Shown piece after piece: positions 6,854 to 14,809 of a stretch of 29,463 bases of DNA. A program made the translations under genes and the position numbers. Below the pieces are notes generated by a model. The model did not search any database, was not told the origin of the DNA, and worked only from the letters and a program-made list of their open reading frames with translations. Where the stretch lies: NCBI GenBank assembly GCA_023410595.1, contig JAEYPO010000037.1, positions 1 through 29,463 of the forward strand, in the 5' to 3' direction. Position 1 is the first letter of the stretch; each line of letters opens with the position of its first letter. Source of the DNA: Bacillota bacterium (GTDB taxonomy: Bacteria > Bacillota > Clostridia > Christensenellales > SZUA-584).

Positions 6854-7930
6854 GTGAAAAGTTACAATGTGGGCATCATCGGCGCAACCGGCATGGTGGG
6901 ACAGCGGCTAATAACGCTGCTTGCGGATCATCCGTGGTTTAATATCACGTACCTTGGCGCAAGCGAACGTTCAGCCGGAAAAACATACAGGGAAGCCGTA
7001 AGCGGCAGATGGGCCATGGCGACGCCCATCCCCGAAAACGCTGCGGGCATGCATGTGTATGACGCCCTCGATATAGAAACGGCAAAGAAAAAAGTCGACT
7101 TCGTATTTTGCGCTGTAAGCCTTGACAAGGAGAAGACAAAAGCGCTCGAAGAGGCATATGCTAAACAAGAGATACCGGTAGTATCCAACAACAGCGCCCA
7201 CAGGGGAACTCCTGACGTGCCCATGCTCATACCCGAGGTGAACGCTCATCATATAGCGGTCATAGAGAAGCAGCGCGCGCGGCTGGGAACGAAGAAAGGG
7301 TTTATATCCGTAAAGCCCAACTGCTCGATACAGACCTATGTACCGGCGCTGCACCCTCTGCTCGATTTCGGAATAAAGCAGGTCGTCGTATGCACATACC
7401 AGGCGGTGTCCGGCGCGGGCAAGACGTTGGAATCCTGGCCGGAGATGGCGGACAACGTCATACCCTACATCGGCGGAGAAGAACAGAAGAGCGAGCAGGA
7501 GCCGCTTAAAATCTGGGGCGCTATAGGCGATAACGGCATAGTCAACGCAAGAAAGCCCGTTATTACCACCCAGTGCATACGCGTTCCCATTTCCGACGGG
7601 CATATGGCGGCAACGTTTGTGAGCTTTGAAAAGAAACCTTCGATAAAACAGATAAAGCAGCGCTGGAACGAGTTTTCAGGGCTCCCCCAGCAGCTTGGGC
7701 TGCCGAGCGCGCCTGAAAAGTTCCTTATGTATTTTGAGGATGATTCGCGGCCGCAGACGAGGCTCGACAGGGACAACGGAAACGGCATGTCCGTTTCAAT
7801 AGGACGGCTCAGAGAAGATACGATATTCGACTATAAGTTTGTATGCTTAAGCCATAATACATTGCGGGGCGCTGCGGGAGGCGGAGTGCTGGCGGCGGAG
7901 CTGCTGGCCAAAAAGGGTTATTTCGACTGA
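6854..7930 (+). CDS. asd: Aspartate-semialdehyde dehydrogenase
   Basis: A 358-aa NADP-dependent enzyme that reduces L-aspartyl-4-phosphate to aspartate 4-semialdehyde, the branch point to lysine/diaminopimelate, threonine and methionine. The Rossmann motif is GIIGATGMVGQRL (~7-19). The catalytic Cys is in SVKPNCSIQT (~Cys157) and the substrate-binding Arg/His region is IRVPISDGHMA. The sequence pattern (NCSIQT, ~360 aa) belongs to the archaeal/fungal-type branch of the family rather than the shorter-motif E. coli type. The start is GTG at 6854 with GGAGG (6841-6845) eight bases upstream. It is the first gene behind the lysine riboswitch; 19 bases separate it from dapA. Confidence 0.93.
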   Translation: MKSYNVGIIGATGMVGQRLITLLADHPWFNITYLGASERSAGKTYREAVSGRWAMATPIPENAAGMHVYDALDIETAKKKVDFVFCAVSLDKEKTKALEEAYAKQEIPVVSNNSAHRGTPDVPMLIPEVNAHHIAVIEKQRARLGTKKGFISVKPNCSIQTYVPALHPLLDFGIKQVVVCTYQAVSGAGKTLESWPEMADNVIPYIGGEEQKSEQEPLKIWGAIGDNGIVNARKPVITTQCIRVPISDGHMAATFVSFEKKPSIKQIKQRWNEFSGLPQQLGLPSAPEKFLMYFEDDSRPQTRLDRDNGNGMSVSIGRLREDTIFDYKFVCLSHNTLRGAAGGGVLAAELLAKKGYFD

Positions 7931-7949
7931 TTTTTGAAAGGAGTATTAA

Positions 7950-8831
7950 ATGAGCATTTTCACAGGAGCCGGTACGGCGCTGGTTACGCCGTTCAACGAT
8001 ACGGGCATAGATTTTGCCGCTTTTGAAACGCTTATCGAATACCAGATAGAAAACGAAATAGACGCTCTTATTGTCTGCGGTACGACGGGCGAGCCGTCCA
8101 CAATGACGAGAGAGGAAAAAAGGGCCGCTATCGAGTTTGTAGTTAAGCACGCCGCAGGACGCGTACCCGTTATTGCGGGAACGGGATCAAACAACACCGC
8201 CGCTTCCATAGAGTCTTCCATGGAGGCATCGGACATGGGCGTGGACGGGCTGCTTGTGGTTACTCCATATTACAACAAATGTTCGGATGCAGGGCTTGTT
8301 AAGCATTTTCACAGTATAGCCGACGCGTCGGGCGTGCCTGTTATCGTTTATAACGTTCCCGTAAGGACGGGAATGAATATCACACCGGCGGTTATGAAAG
8401 AGATAAGCCAGCACGACAGGATTGTCGGCATAAAAGAGGCGAGCGCGAATATATGCCAGATAACGGAAACGGCGAGGCTTTGCCCCGGGCTTGACCTTTA
8501 TTCGGGCAACGACGATCATGTTATCCCCCTCATGTCTCTGGGCGGCAAGGGCGTAATATCGGTCGTAGCGAACGTCGCTCCCGGGATGACTCACGACATG
8601 GCCGCGAGCTGGCTTGCGGGTGATACGAAAAAAGCGCTCGAGCTTCAGTTCAAGCTGAATCCGCTTGTTAAAGCGCTGTTTATAGAGGTAAGCCCCATCC
8701 CTGTGAAAACTGCGCTGAATATGATAGGTATAAGCGCCGGCGTGCTGCGGATGCCTCTTTGCGAGATGAGCGCGGACAAAACCGCAATACTCAAAAAAGA
8801 GCTTATAGCCCTTGGTTTCGATATAGCTTAA
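7950..8831 (+). CDS. dapA: 4-hydroxy-tetrahydrodipicolinate synthase
   Basis: A 293-aa TIM-barrel aldolase that condenses pyruvate with aspartate semialdehyde, the committed step to diaminopimelate and lysine. The pyruvate-binding GTTGEPSTM is at ~44-52. The catalytic Tyr is in VIVYNVPVRTG (~Tyr134) and the Schiff-base Lys is in IVGIKEAS (~Lys162). Length is standard. AAAGGAG lies seven bases before the ATG. It is cotranscribed with asd. A 128-base gap holding a structured repeat separates it from dapB. Confidence 0.95.
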   Translation: MSIFTGAGTALVTPFNDTGIDFAAFETLIEYQIENEIDALIVCGTTGEPSTMTREEKRAAIEFVVKHAAGRVPVIAGTGSNNTAASIESSMEASDMGVDGLLVVTPYYNKCSDAGLVKHFHSIADASGVPVIVYNVPVRTGMNITPAVMKEISQHDRIVGIKEASANICQITETARLCPGLDLYSGNDDHVIPLMSLGGKGVISVVANVAPGMTHDMAASWLAGDTKKALELQFKLNPLVKALFIEVSPIPVKTALNMIGISAGVLRMPLCEMSADKTAILKKELIALGFDIA

Positions 8832-8888
8832 AGATTATACGCATCAAAGAATACGGCGGCTTGAGCCCGTGCAGACGGGGACAGAGCT

Positions 8889-8950
8889 GCTTTCATACGT
8901 GGTCCCCGGCAAGTCGTGAGGCTTGATGGGGTGTAGATTAATACAATAAC
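8889..8950 (+). repeat. Structured intergenic repeat, copy A
   Basis: This copy aligns over ~62 bases with 18299-18362 on the opposite strand. The shared core is GCAAGTCGTGAGGCTT. The core folds as AAGTC (8911-8915), a GTGA loop of the GNRA type, and GGCTT (8920-8924). A second small hairpin, TGTA (8932-8935) with TACA (8942-8945), is also conserved in position. It lies in the dapA-dapB gap, ending about 10 bases before the dapB ATG, and points the same way as dapB. A GGGGAC/GTCCCC stem (8877-8907) just upstream is not shared. It may be a structured RNA element or a small dispersed repeat. Confidence 0.55.
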
Positions 8951-8959
8951 GAGGTACAA

Positions 8960-10168
8960 ATGATAAACATAATACTCAGCGGCGCTAACGGTAAAATGGG
9001 ACAGGTGATAGCGGGCGTCATAGCAAAAGCGGACGATATACGCGTAGCGGCGGGTGTAGACAAGCTACCCGATTCGCGGCAGAACTGCTTCCCGGTATAT
9101 TATGATATAGAAGACTGCCGTGAAAGCGCCGATATGATAATAGATTTTTCGCGTCCCGAGGCGCTTGCCGCTAATCTTGCTTTTGCCGAAAGTAAAGGGA
9201 TACCCATAGTCATCGCGACTACGGGCTTTTGCGCCGATGAAAAGAAGGCAATATTCGAGGCGTCGAGAAATATCCCCGTATTCTTCTCGGCTAACATGTC
9301 GCTGGGCGTCAACCTTCAGATGGAACTAGCCAAGAACGCGGCGGCTTTCCTTGGCGAGGCATACGATATCGAAATAATAGAAAAGCACCATAATCAGAAA
9401 GTAGACGCGCCGAGCGGCACCGCGCTCGCCATAGCCGACAGCATAAACGAATCGTTTACCGACAAAAAGGATTATGTCTACGGCAGAAGTTCCAAGACGG
9501 AGCGGCGCGGCAGGGAAATAGGTTTCCATTCGGTGCGCGGCGGCACGATACCGGGCGATCACAGCGTGCTGTTTATCGGAACGGACGAGGTGATAGAGAT
9601 AAACCACAGCGCGCAGTCGCGGCATATTTTCGCGTTCGGCGCGGTGCGGGCGGCAAGGTTCCTCCACGGCAAGCCGGCGGGGCTTTACAACATGAGCGAT
9701 ATAATTGCAGAGTCAGCCGTTACTCACATATATCAGGACGACGGACAGGCCATGATAACGCTGTCGGGCTTCCCTTTCTCCCCTAAGCTTATAGCTGAAG
9801 TGTTCAACGATATCGCCGAAAAGAACGTAAAGCTGGATATAATAAGCCAGACGTCGCCCCATCACGGCAAGGTCAGCCTTTCGTTCTCCATGCCGCTTTC
9901 CGATGTGAACGTCTGCAAAGACGTGCTTAAAAAGCATATCAAAGACGATGTGAAGATAATAACGGACACGGCGCTCTCCAAGCTTACAGTGGAAGGCGCT
10001 GGCATGCAGCGCCAATCGGGCGTCGCGTCGCGGCTTTTCGGAGCGCTCGCCGAAAGGGATATCGGCATATATATAATAACAACGTCGGAAACAAAGATAA
10101 GCTTCTGCGTCGACTCAGGCAAGGCGCGGGACGCGGTAAGCGCAGTAACGGCGGCGTTTGCGCTATAG
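8960..10168 (+). CDS. dapB: Dihydrodipicolinate reductase fused to tandem ACT domains
   Basis: A 402-aa protein. Residues 1-~252 are a complete 4-hydroxy-tetrahydrodipicolinate reductase: NAD(P) loop SGANGKMG (~7-14), GIPIVIATTGF (80-90), catalytic EKHHNQKVDAPSGTA (141-155) and SVRGGTIPGDH (191-201). Residues ~255-402 are extra and match the regulatory half of aspartokinase. They form two ACT domains, the first around GQAMITLSGFPFSPKLIAEV and the second around LSKLTVEGAGMQRQSGVASR followed by IITTSETKISFCVD. Normal DapB is ~250 aa without ACT. The fusion suggests allosteric control by an amino acid, most simply lysine; that is inference. No aspartokinase catalytic domain is in the operon. The start is ATG with GAGG upstream. 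It is the last gene before a terminator. Confidence 0.92.
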   Translation: MINIILSGANGKMGQVIAGVIAKADDIRVAAGVDKLPDSRQNCFPVYYDIEDCRESADMIIDFSRPEALAANLAFAESKGIPIVIATTGFCADEKKAIFEASRNIPVFFSANMSLGVNLQMELAKNAAAFLGEAYDIEIIEKHHNQKVDAPSGTALAIADSINESFTDKKDYVYGRSSKTERRGREIGFHSVRGGTIPGDHSVLFIGTDEVIEINHSAQSRHIFAFGAVRAARFLHGKPAGLYNMSDIIAESAVTHIYQDDGQAMITLSGFPFSPKLIAEVFNDIAEKNVKLDIISQTSPHHGKVSLSFSMPLSDVNVCKDVLKKHIKDDVKIITDTALSKLTVEGAGMQRQSGVASRLFGALAERDIGIYIITTSETKISFCVDSGKARDAVSAVTAAFAL

Positions 10169-10202
10169 CGAAGCGTAAACTAACAAACCATATCAAAAAC
10201 TG

Positions 10203-10237
10203 ACGGAATGAGCATAAACGTTCGTTCCGTTTTATTT
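10203..10237 (+). terminator. Terminator of the asd-dapA-dapB operon
   Basis: ACGGAATGA (10203-10211) pairs with TCGTTCCGT (10222-10230), with one G·U pair, followed by TTTTATTTAA. It lies 35 bases after the dapB stop. Confidence 0.8.
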
Positions 10238-10286
10238 AATCAATATTTTTAATATTTTTGTGCGATAAAGACACCAGATACAAACA

Positions 10287-10315
10287 GGGAGAGCGACCGC
10301 TTGAACCGCTCTCCC
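10287..10315 (-). terminator. Terminator of the purine operon
   Basis: GGGAGAGCG (10287-10295) and CGCTCTCCC (10307-10315) form a perfect 9-bp stem with an 11-nt loop. On the minus strand it lies about 18 bases after the purD stop and is followed by a weak T-rich TGTTTGTATCT. The dapB terminator at 10203 covers the other direction. Confidence 0.7.
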
Positions 10316-10332
10316 CTGCTTATCACTAATAA

Positions 10333-11583
10333 TTACTTTACGCCTATGTCGCTTCTGTGCTGCGCGCCTTTAAAGCTGATGCGTTTAACGTCAGCATAGG
10401 CTTTTTGCCGCGCTTCGGCGATGTCAGCGCCGAGCGCCGTCACGCCGAGCACTCTGCCGCCGTTCGTGACATACTGCCCGCCGCTCTTTGCAGTACCCGC
10501 ATGGAACACCATTGCGCTATCCGTATCGTCAAGTCCATTAATAGCGTCGCCCTTGCTATATTTACCGGGATATCCGCCCGACGCCATAACGACGCACACG
10601 GCGCTGCGCTCGTCCCATTCGAGCGTAATATCCGAAAGCCTGCCGTCTATGACGGCGCTCATCACTTCTAAAAGGTCGTTCTTCATCCTAGGCAGCACGA
10701 CCTGCGCCTCGGGGTCTCCGAAGCGCGCGTTGTACTCGAGCAGTTTCGGGCCGCTCTTTGTAAGCATCAGGCCGAAGTATATGACGCCCTTGAATTCCCG
10801 ACCTTCCTGATTGAGCGCAAAGAGCGTTTTTTGTATAATGCTCTCTTCGACTTGTTTTCTGATATCATCTGTATATTTGGGTGACGGCGAGAACGCGCCC
10901 ATGCCTCCCGTGTTCGGCCCCATGTCGTTGTCGAACGCGCGTTTGTGATCCTGAGCGCTTGCCATGGGCAGTATAGTCTTGCCGTCGCAGAACGCAAGCA
11001 CGGAGACCTCGGGGCCTTCGAGGCATTCCTCTATTACGACGCTGTCCCCTGCGCCGCCGAACAGCTTTTTGACCATTATGTCTTCAAGCGCGGCTTTCGC
11101 TTCCGCCGTGGTTTTGCATATTATCACGCCTTTGCCGAGCGCGAGCCCGTCCGCCTTTATTACGGTGGGCAGTGTGCAGCGCTCAATGTATGCGCAAGCG
11201 CTCTCGTAATCGCTGAACACCTCGTATTCGGCGGTGGGTATGCCGTACTTCTTCATGAGCCGTTTCGCATATACCTTGCTGCCTTCTATCTCGGAGGCCT
11301 TGGCCGAAGGCCCGAACGCGCGTATGCCCTCGCTCCTAAGCCTGTCCACCATGCCCATATAAAGCGGGTCGTCAGGCGCGACTACTACGAGATCGAAAGC
11401 CTGTATCTTCGCGTAATCCACCATACCGTCCAAATCCGTCGCGCTTATGGGGACGCACACGGCCATGTCGGATATGCCGCCGTTGCCGGGCGCGCAGTAT
11501 ATCTCCCCCACGTCTTTATTCTGCCGCAGCTTCCACACCAGCGTATGCTCCCTGCCGCCGCCGCCTACCACAAGTATCTTCAT
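10333..11583 (-). CDS. purD: Phosphoribosylamine-glycine ligase (GAR synthetase)
   Basis: A 416-aa ATP-grasp enzyme that joins glycine to 5-phosphoribosylamine in purine synthesis. The N-terminal fold starts MKILVVGGGGREHTLVWKL with CAPGNGG. The ATP-grasp region includes IKADGLALGKGV and MGPNTGGMGAFSP. The C-terminal part includes EYNARFGDPEAQ, which carries metal and ATP ligands. Length is normal. The start at 11583 has AGGAGA upstream; the gene begins 11 bases after the purH stop. It is the last gene of the purine operon. Confidence 0.95.
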   Translation of the reverse strand: MKILVVGGGGREHTLVWKLRQNKDVGEIYCAPGNGGISDMAVCVPISATDLDGMVDYAKIQAFDLVVVAPDDPLYMGMVDRLRSEGIRAFGPSAKASEIEGSKVYAKRLMKKYGIPTAEYEVFSDYESACAYIERCTLPTVIKADGLALGKGVIICKTTAEAKAALEDIMVKKLFGGAGDSVVIEECLEGPEVSVLAFCDGKTILPMASAQDHKRAFDNDMGPNTGGMGAFSPSPKYTDDIRKQVEESIIQKTLFALNQEGREFKGVIYFGLMLTKSGPKLLEYNARFGDPEAQVVLPRMKNDLLEVMSAVIDGRLSDITLEWDERSAVCVVMASGGYPGKYSKGDAINGLDDTDSAMVFHAGTAKSGGQYVTNGGRVLGVTALGADIAEARQKAYADVKRISFKGAQHRSDIGVK

Positions 11584-11594
11584 CGCGCAGTCTC

Positions 11595-13127
11595 CTAATG
11601 TCTGAAGTGCCGTATGCCGGTGAACACCATCGAAATGCCGAGCTCGTCGCAGGCTTTAATGGATTCCTCGTCCCTTATGCTGCCGCCCGGCTGTATTATA
11701 GCTTTTATGCCATATGTTGCCGCGAGGCGCACGCAGTCGTCGAACGGGAAGTACGCGTCGGACGCCAGCGCCGCTCCCGCCGCTTTTTTGCCCGCCCGCT
11801 GCAGCGCAGCTTCGGCAGACCAGATACGAGACACCTGTCCCGGCCCGAGGCCAAGCGACTGTTTGTCCTTCGCAACGGAAATGGCGTTCGACTTCAAGTG
11901 CTTCACAAGCTTCCACGCGAACTTTAAGTCCTCCATCTCCTGCTCGGTTGGTACGCGCTTTGTAACCACATTGAGTTCTCCGTCGAACAGCAGCGCGTCG
12001 GGCTGTTGTATCAGCAGTCCGCCCGACGGTTTCTTTATGTCCATTGCGCCGGGCTTGATTTTTGCGCTTATATCCGGCAGCTCTAAAAGCCGCAGGTTCT
12101 TCTTTGCTTTTAATACATCGAGCGCTTCCGAAGAAAACGAAGGCGCTATTATTATCTCGAGGAACGTTTTCGCCATCTCTTCCGCCGTCTTTTTATCCAC
12201 CTCGGCGTTGACGGCGACGATACCGCCGTATATGGATACGGGGTCGGAGGAATACGCTTTTCTATAAGCGTCATATAGATTGTCCGCGCTGCCCACGCCG
12301 CACGGATTAGCGTGCTTGGAGGCCACGGCCGTTATTTCCTCAAATTCTCTTAAGCATTCCAGAGCTCCGTGCGTGTCGTTTATGTTGTTGAACGAAAGCT
12401 CTTTGCCCCAGAGCTGCTTCGCGGAAGCGAGCGTGCCGCTTATATCGAGCGGTTCACGGTAAAACGCCGCGGACTGGTGCGGATTCTCGCCGTACCGCAT
12501 ATCCTGCAGCTTCTCATACGTAAGCGTCAGCTTGTCGGGATATCCCCCGCCGTTCTGCCCGCGCAGGTACTGCGCTATAAGTGCGTCGTACGCGGCGGTA
12601 TGCTCGAACACTTTTACGCACAGATCGAACTTCGTCTGCTTCGTTATGCCGCCCGATTTAAGCTCACTGAGCACCCGTTCGTAATCGGCGGGATCCACTA
12701 TAGACGCTACGTCCTGCCAGTTCTTCGCGGCCGCTCTAAGCATCGTCGGCCCGCCTATGTCTATGTTTTCTATGGCATCCTCCAGCGTTACGCCCTGCTT
12801 TGATATCGTCTGCTTAAAAGGATAAAGGTTTACGGCAACGACGTCTATAAGCCCCACGCCCAGCTCTTCCACCTGCCGCATATGCTCGCTGCTTGAGCGC
12901 ATTGCGAGTAGCCCCGCGTGTATTTTGGGGTGCAGCGTTTTTACGCGCCCGTCGAGGCACTCGGGGAATCCCGTTATGTCGGATACGTTAGTTACCGTAA
13001 CGCCGGCTTCTTTAAGCGCATTCTGCGTACCTCCCGTAGACACTATCTCAAAGCCCAATCCGGCAAGTCCGGCCGCGAATTCGACTATGCCCGTTTTATC
13101 GAACACGCTTAAGAATGCTCTTTTCAT
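11595..13127 (-). CDS. purH: Bifunctional AICAR transformylase / IMP cyclohydrolase
   Basis: A 510-aa two-domain enzyme for the last two steps to IMP. The N-terminal MGS-like cyclohydrolase (~1-190) starts MKRAFLSVFDKTGIVEFA and contains STGGT and GRVKTLHPKIHAGLL. The C-terminal AICAR formyltransferase (~195-510) contains MRYGENPHQSA, the KHANPCGVG motif with catalytic Lys-His, and LGLGPGQVSR. Length is normal for the family. GGAGG lies six bases before the ATG. A 51-base gap separates it from purN. Confidence 0.96.
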   Translation of the reverse strand: MKRAFLSVFDKTGIVEFAAGLAGLGFEIVSTGGTQNALKEAGVTVTNVSDITGFPECLDGRVKTLHPKIHAGLLAMRSSSEHMRQVEELGVGLIDVVAVNLYPFKQTISKQGVTLEDAIENIDIGGPTMLRAAAKNWQDVASIVDPADYERVLSELKSGGITKQTKFDLCVKVFEHTAAYDALIAQYLRGQNGGGYPDKLTLTYEKLQDMRYGENPHQSAAFYREPLDISGTLASAKQLWGKELSFNNINDTHGALECLREFEEITAVASKHANPCGVGSADNLYDAYRKAYSSDPVSIYGGIVAVNAEVDKKTAEEMAKTFLEIIIAPSFSSEALDVLKAKKNLRLLELPDISAKIKPGAMDIKKPSGGLLIQQPDALLFDGELNVVTKRVPTEQEMEDLKFAWKLVKHLKSNAISVAKDKQSLGLGPGQVSRIWSAEAALQRAGKKAAGAALASDAYFPFDDCVRLAATYGIKAIIQPGGSIRDEESIKACDELGISMVFTGIRHFRH

Positions 13128-13178
13128 AATGATCCTCCATAAATTATATAAACTTTATTTACGCAAAATAGAAAGAGC

Positions 13179-13799
13179 TTAGGGAAGCACGCGAACGCTT
13201 CTTCCGTTAAGCTCAAGTTTTCCGTCGCAAAGCAGCTTTACAGACTGTACGAGTATATCATGCTCCACTTCGAGCACCCTTGCCGCGAGCGTTTCGGGAA
13301 TATCTGCGTCCAGCACGGGGACGCACTTCTGCATTATTATCGGCCCTGTGTCCGTTCCTTCGTCGACGAAATGTACGGTAGCGCCCGACACTTTCGCGCC
13401 ATATTCAAGTACGGCTTTGTGCACGCGCAGACCGTAATAACCCTTGCCGCAAAACGACGGTATGAGCGCCGGGTGAATGTTGACTATTTTGTATTTGCTA
13501 ATTACCTTACTGCCGAGTATGGACATATATCCGGCGAGCACTATCGCCTGCCCGCCGAAACGCTCCACCGCGTCTATAATAGCGCCGTCCTTTTCTGACT
13601 GATCGGGATAGTCGGCAGCAGTTATTACCGCCCAAGGTATGCCCGCCGCTTTGGCGCGCTCAAGGGCGTACACTCCGGCTTTACTGGAAATCACGCCTGC
13701 GATATCGGCGTTTATCGTGCCGTTCGCGCACGCGTCTATGATTGCCTGCAGGTTAGTGCCTCCGCCCGACACCATCACCACAAGCTTTTCTATTCGCAA
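13179..13799 (-). CDS. purN: Phosphoribosylglycinamide formyltransferase (GAR transformylase)
   Basis: A 206-aa enzyme that transfers a formyl group from 10-formyl-THF to GAR. It shows MVSGGGTNLQAIIDAC near the N-terminus (phosphate and GAR binding). Further motifs are VNIHPALIPSF (catalytic His and the Asn before it) and GATVHFVDEGTDTGPI (catalytic Asp). Length is normal. The start is a TTG at 13799 that overlaps the purM stop by 10 bases, with only a modest AAGGTG upstream. In-frame GTG and ATG codons 6-8 residues further in are alternatives, but the longer N-terminus fits the family better. Confidence 0.93.
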   Translation of the reverse strand: MRIEKLVVMVSGGGTNLQAIIDACANGTINADIAGVISSKAGVYALERAKAAGIPWAVITAADYPDQSEKDGAIIDAVERFGGQAIVLAGYMSILGSKVISKYKIVNIHPALIPSFCGKGYYGLRVHKAVLEYGAKVSGATVHFVDEGTDTGPIIMQKCVPVLDADIPETLAARVLEVEHDILVQSVKLLCDGKLELNGRSVRVLP

Positions 13800-14800
13800 A
13801 GCTCTACACCTTCGCCTTCAACGACGCTTCCTATTATGAACGGTGTTTCCCCCAGATCGCGGGCCGCGCGCTCAACCTCGTCCGCCTTGTCGGCGTCTAC
13901 AGCGATAACCATGCCTATACCCATGTTGAATGTATTATAAGCGTCGGCCGCCTTAAGCTTCGCGTCAGTTACTATTATTTCGAATATCGGAGGTATGTCC
14001 CAGCTTCCTAATTTTATCCTGGCGCCCAGACCTTTAGGCAGCATTCTCGGTATATTTTCTATAAAGCCGCCTCCGGTTATATGAGCTATGCCCTTGAGAT
14101 TGAATGACTTCATAAGCTCAAGTATCGTCTTTACGTATATCCTTGTGGGCGTCAGTATCTCCTCGCCCAGCGTCTTTTTAAGGGAATGTATATACTGCCC
14201 GAGCGCGTCTTTGTCCATCATAACTATCCTGCGCACAAGGGAAAAGCCGTTGCTGTGCAGTCCCGAAGATTTCAGGCCAATAAGCACGTCGCCGCGCTTG
14301 ATGTTTTTGCCGGTTATGAGCTTATCCTTGCTCACGCTGCCCACGCAAAATCCCGCTATGTCATACTCACCCCGGTTATAGAAGTCGGGCATCTCGGCAG
14401 TCTCGCCGCCAATAAGCGCACATCCCGCCTGCCTGCAGCCTTTGGCGATACCCTTCACTATGTCCGCCGCGACTGCGGGCTCCAGCTTGCCCATCGCGAT
14501 ATAGTCGAGGAAAAACATAGGCCTTGCGCCGTGGCATACGACGTCGTTAGCGCACATAGCAACGCAGTCTATGCCTATAGTGTCGTGCCTTTGAAGCACA
14601 AACGCGGCTTTAAGCTTTGTTCCCACGCCGTCAGTGCCCGAAACGAGCACGCTGTCGCCGTTATCGTACATCCCTCCGAACGAACCCAGCCCCTGCAGCA
14701 CGTTTTTGTTGAATGTGGATTCAGCATGCTTCTTTATAAGGCGTACAGCCTCATACCCCGCTTCAATATCTACGCCCGAGCCTCTGTATGTAATACTCAT
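13790..14800 (-). CDS. purM: Phosphoribosylformylglycinamidine cyclo-ligase (AIR synthetase)
   Basis: A 336-aa enzyme that closes the imidazole ring from FGAM with ATP. Family motifs in order are SYRGSGVDIEAG-like start (here ITYRGSGVDIEAGYE), VSGTDGVGTKLKAAF, DCVAMCANDVVCHGARPMFF, LIGGETAEMPDFY and HITGGGFIENIPRMLP. Length is normal. AAGGAGAG lies just before the ATG. Nine bases separate it from the purF stop upstream, and its own stop overlaps purN. Confidence 0.95.
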   Translation of the reverse strand: MSITYRGSGVDIEAGYEAVRLIKKHAESTFNKNVLQGLGSFGGMYDNGDSVLVSGTDGVGTKLKAAFVLQRHDTIGIDCVAMCANDVVCHGARPMFFLDYIAMGKLEPAVAADIVKGIAKGCRQAGCALIGGETAEMPDFYNRGEYDIAGFCVGSVSKDKLITGKNIKRGDVLIGLKSSGLHSNGFSLVRRIVMMDKDALGQYIHSLKKTLGEEILTPTRIYVKTILELMKSFNLKGIAHITGGGFIENIPRMLPKGLGARIKLGSWDIPPIFEIIVTDAKLKAADAYNTFNMGIGMVIAVDADKADEVERAARDLGETPFIIGSVVEGEGVELCE

Positions 14801-14809
14801 GTTCTCTCC

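Noticed and set aside
6594..6857. Two overlapping + strand open frames before asd
   Set aside because: They lie across the lysine riboswitch and its terminator and show no protein-like conservation pattern.
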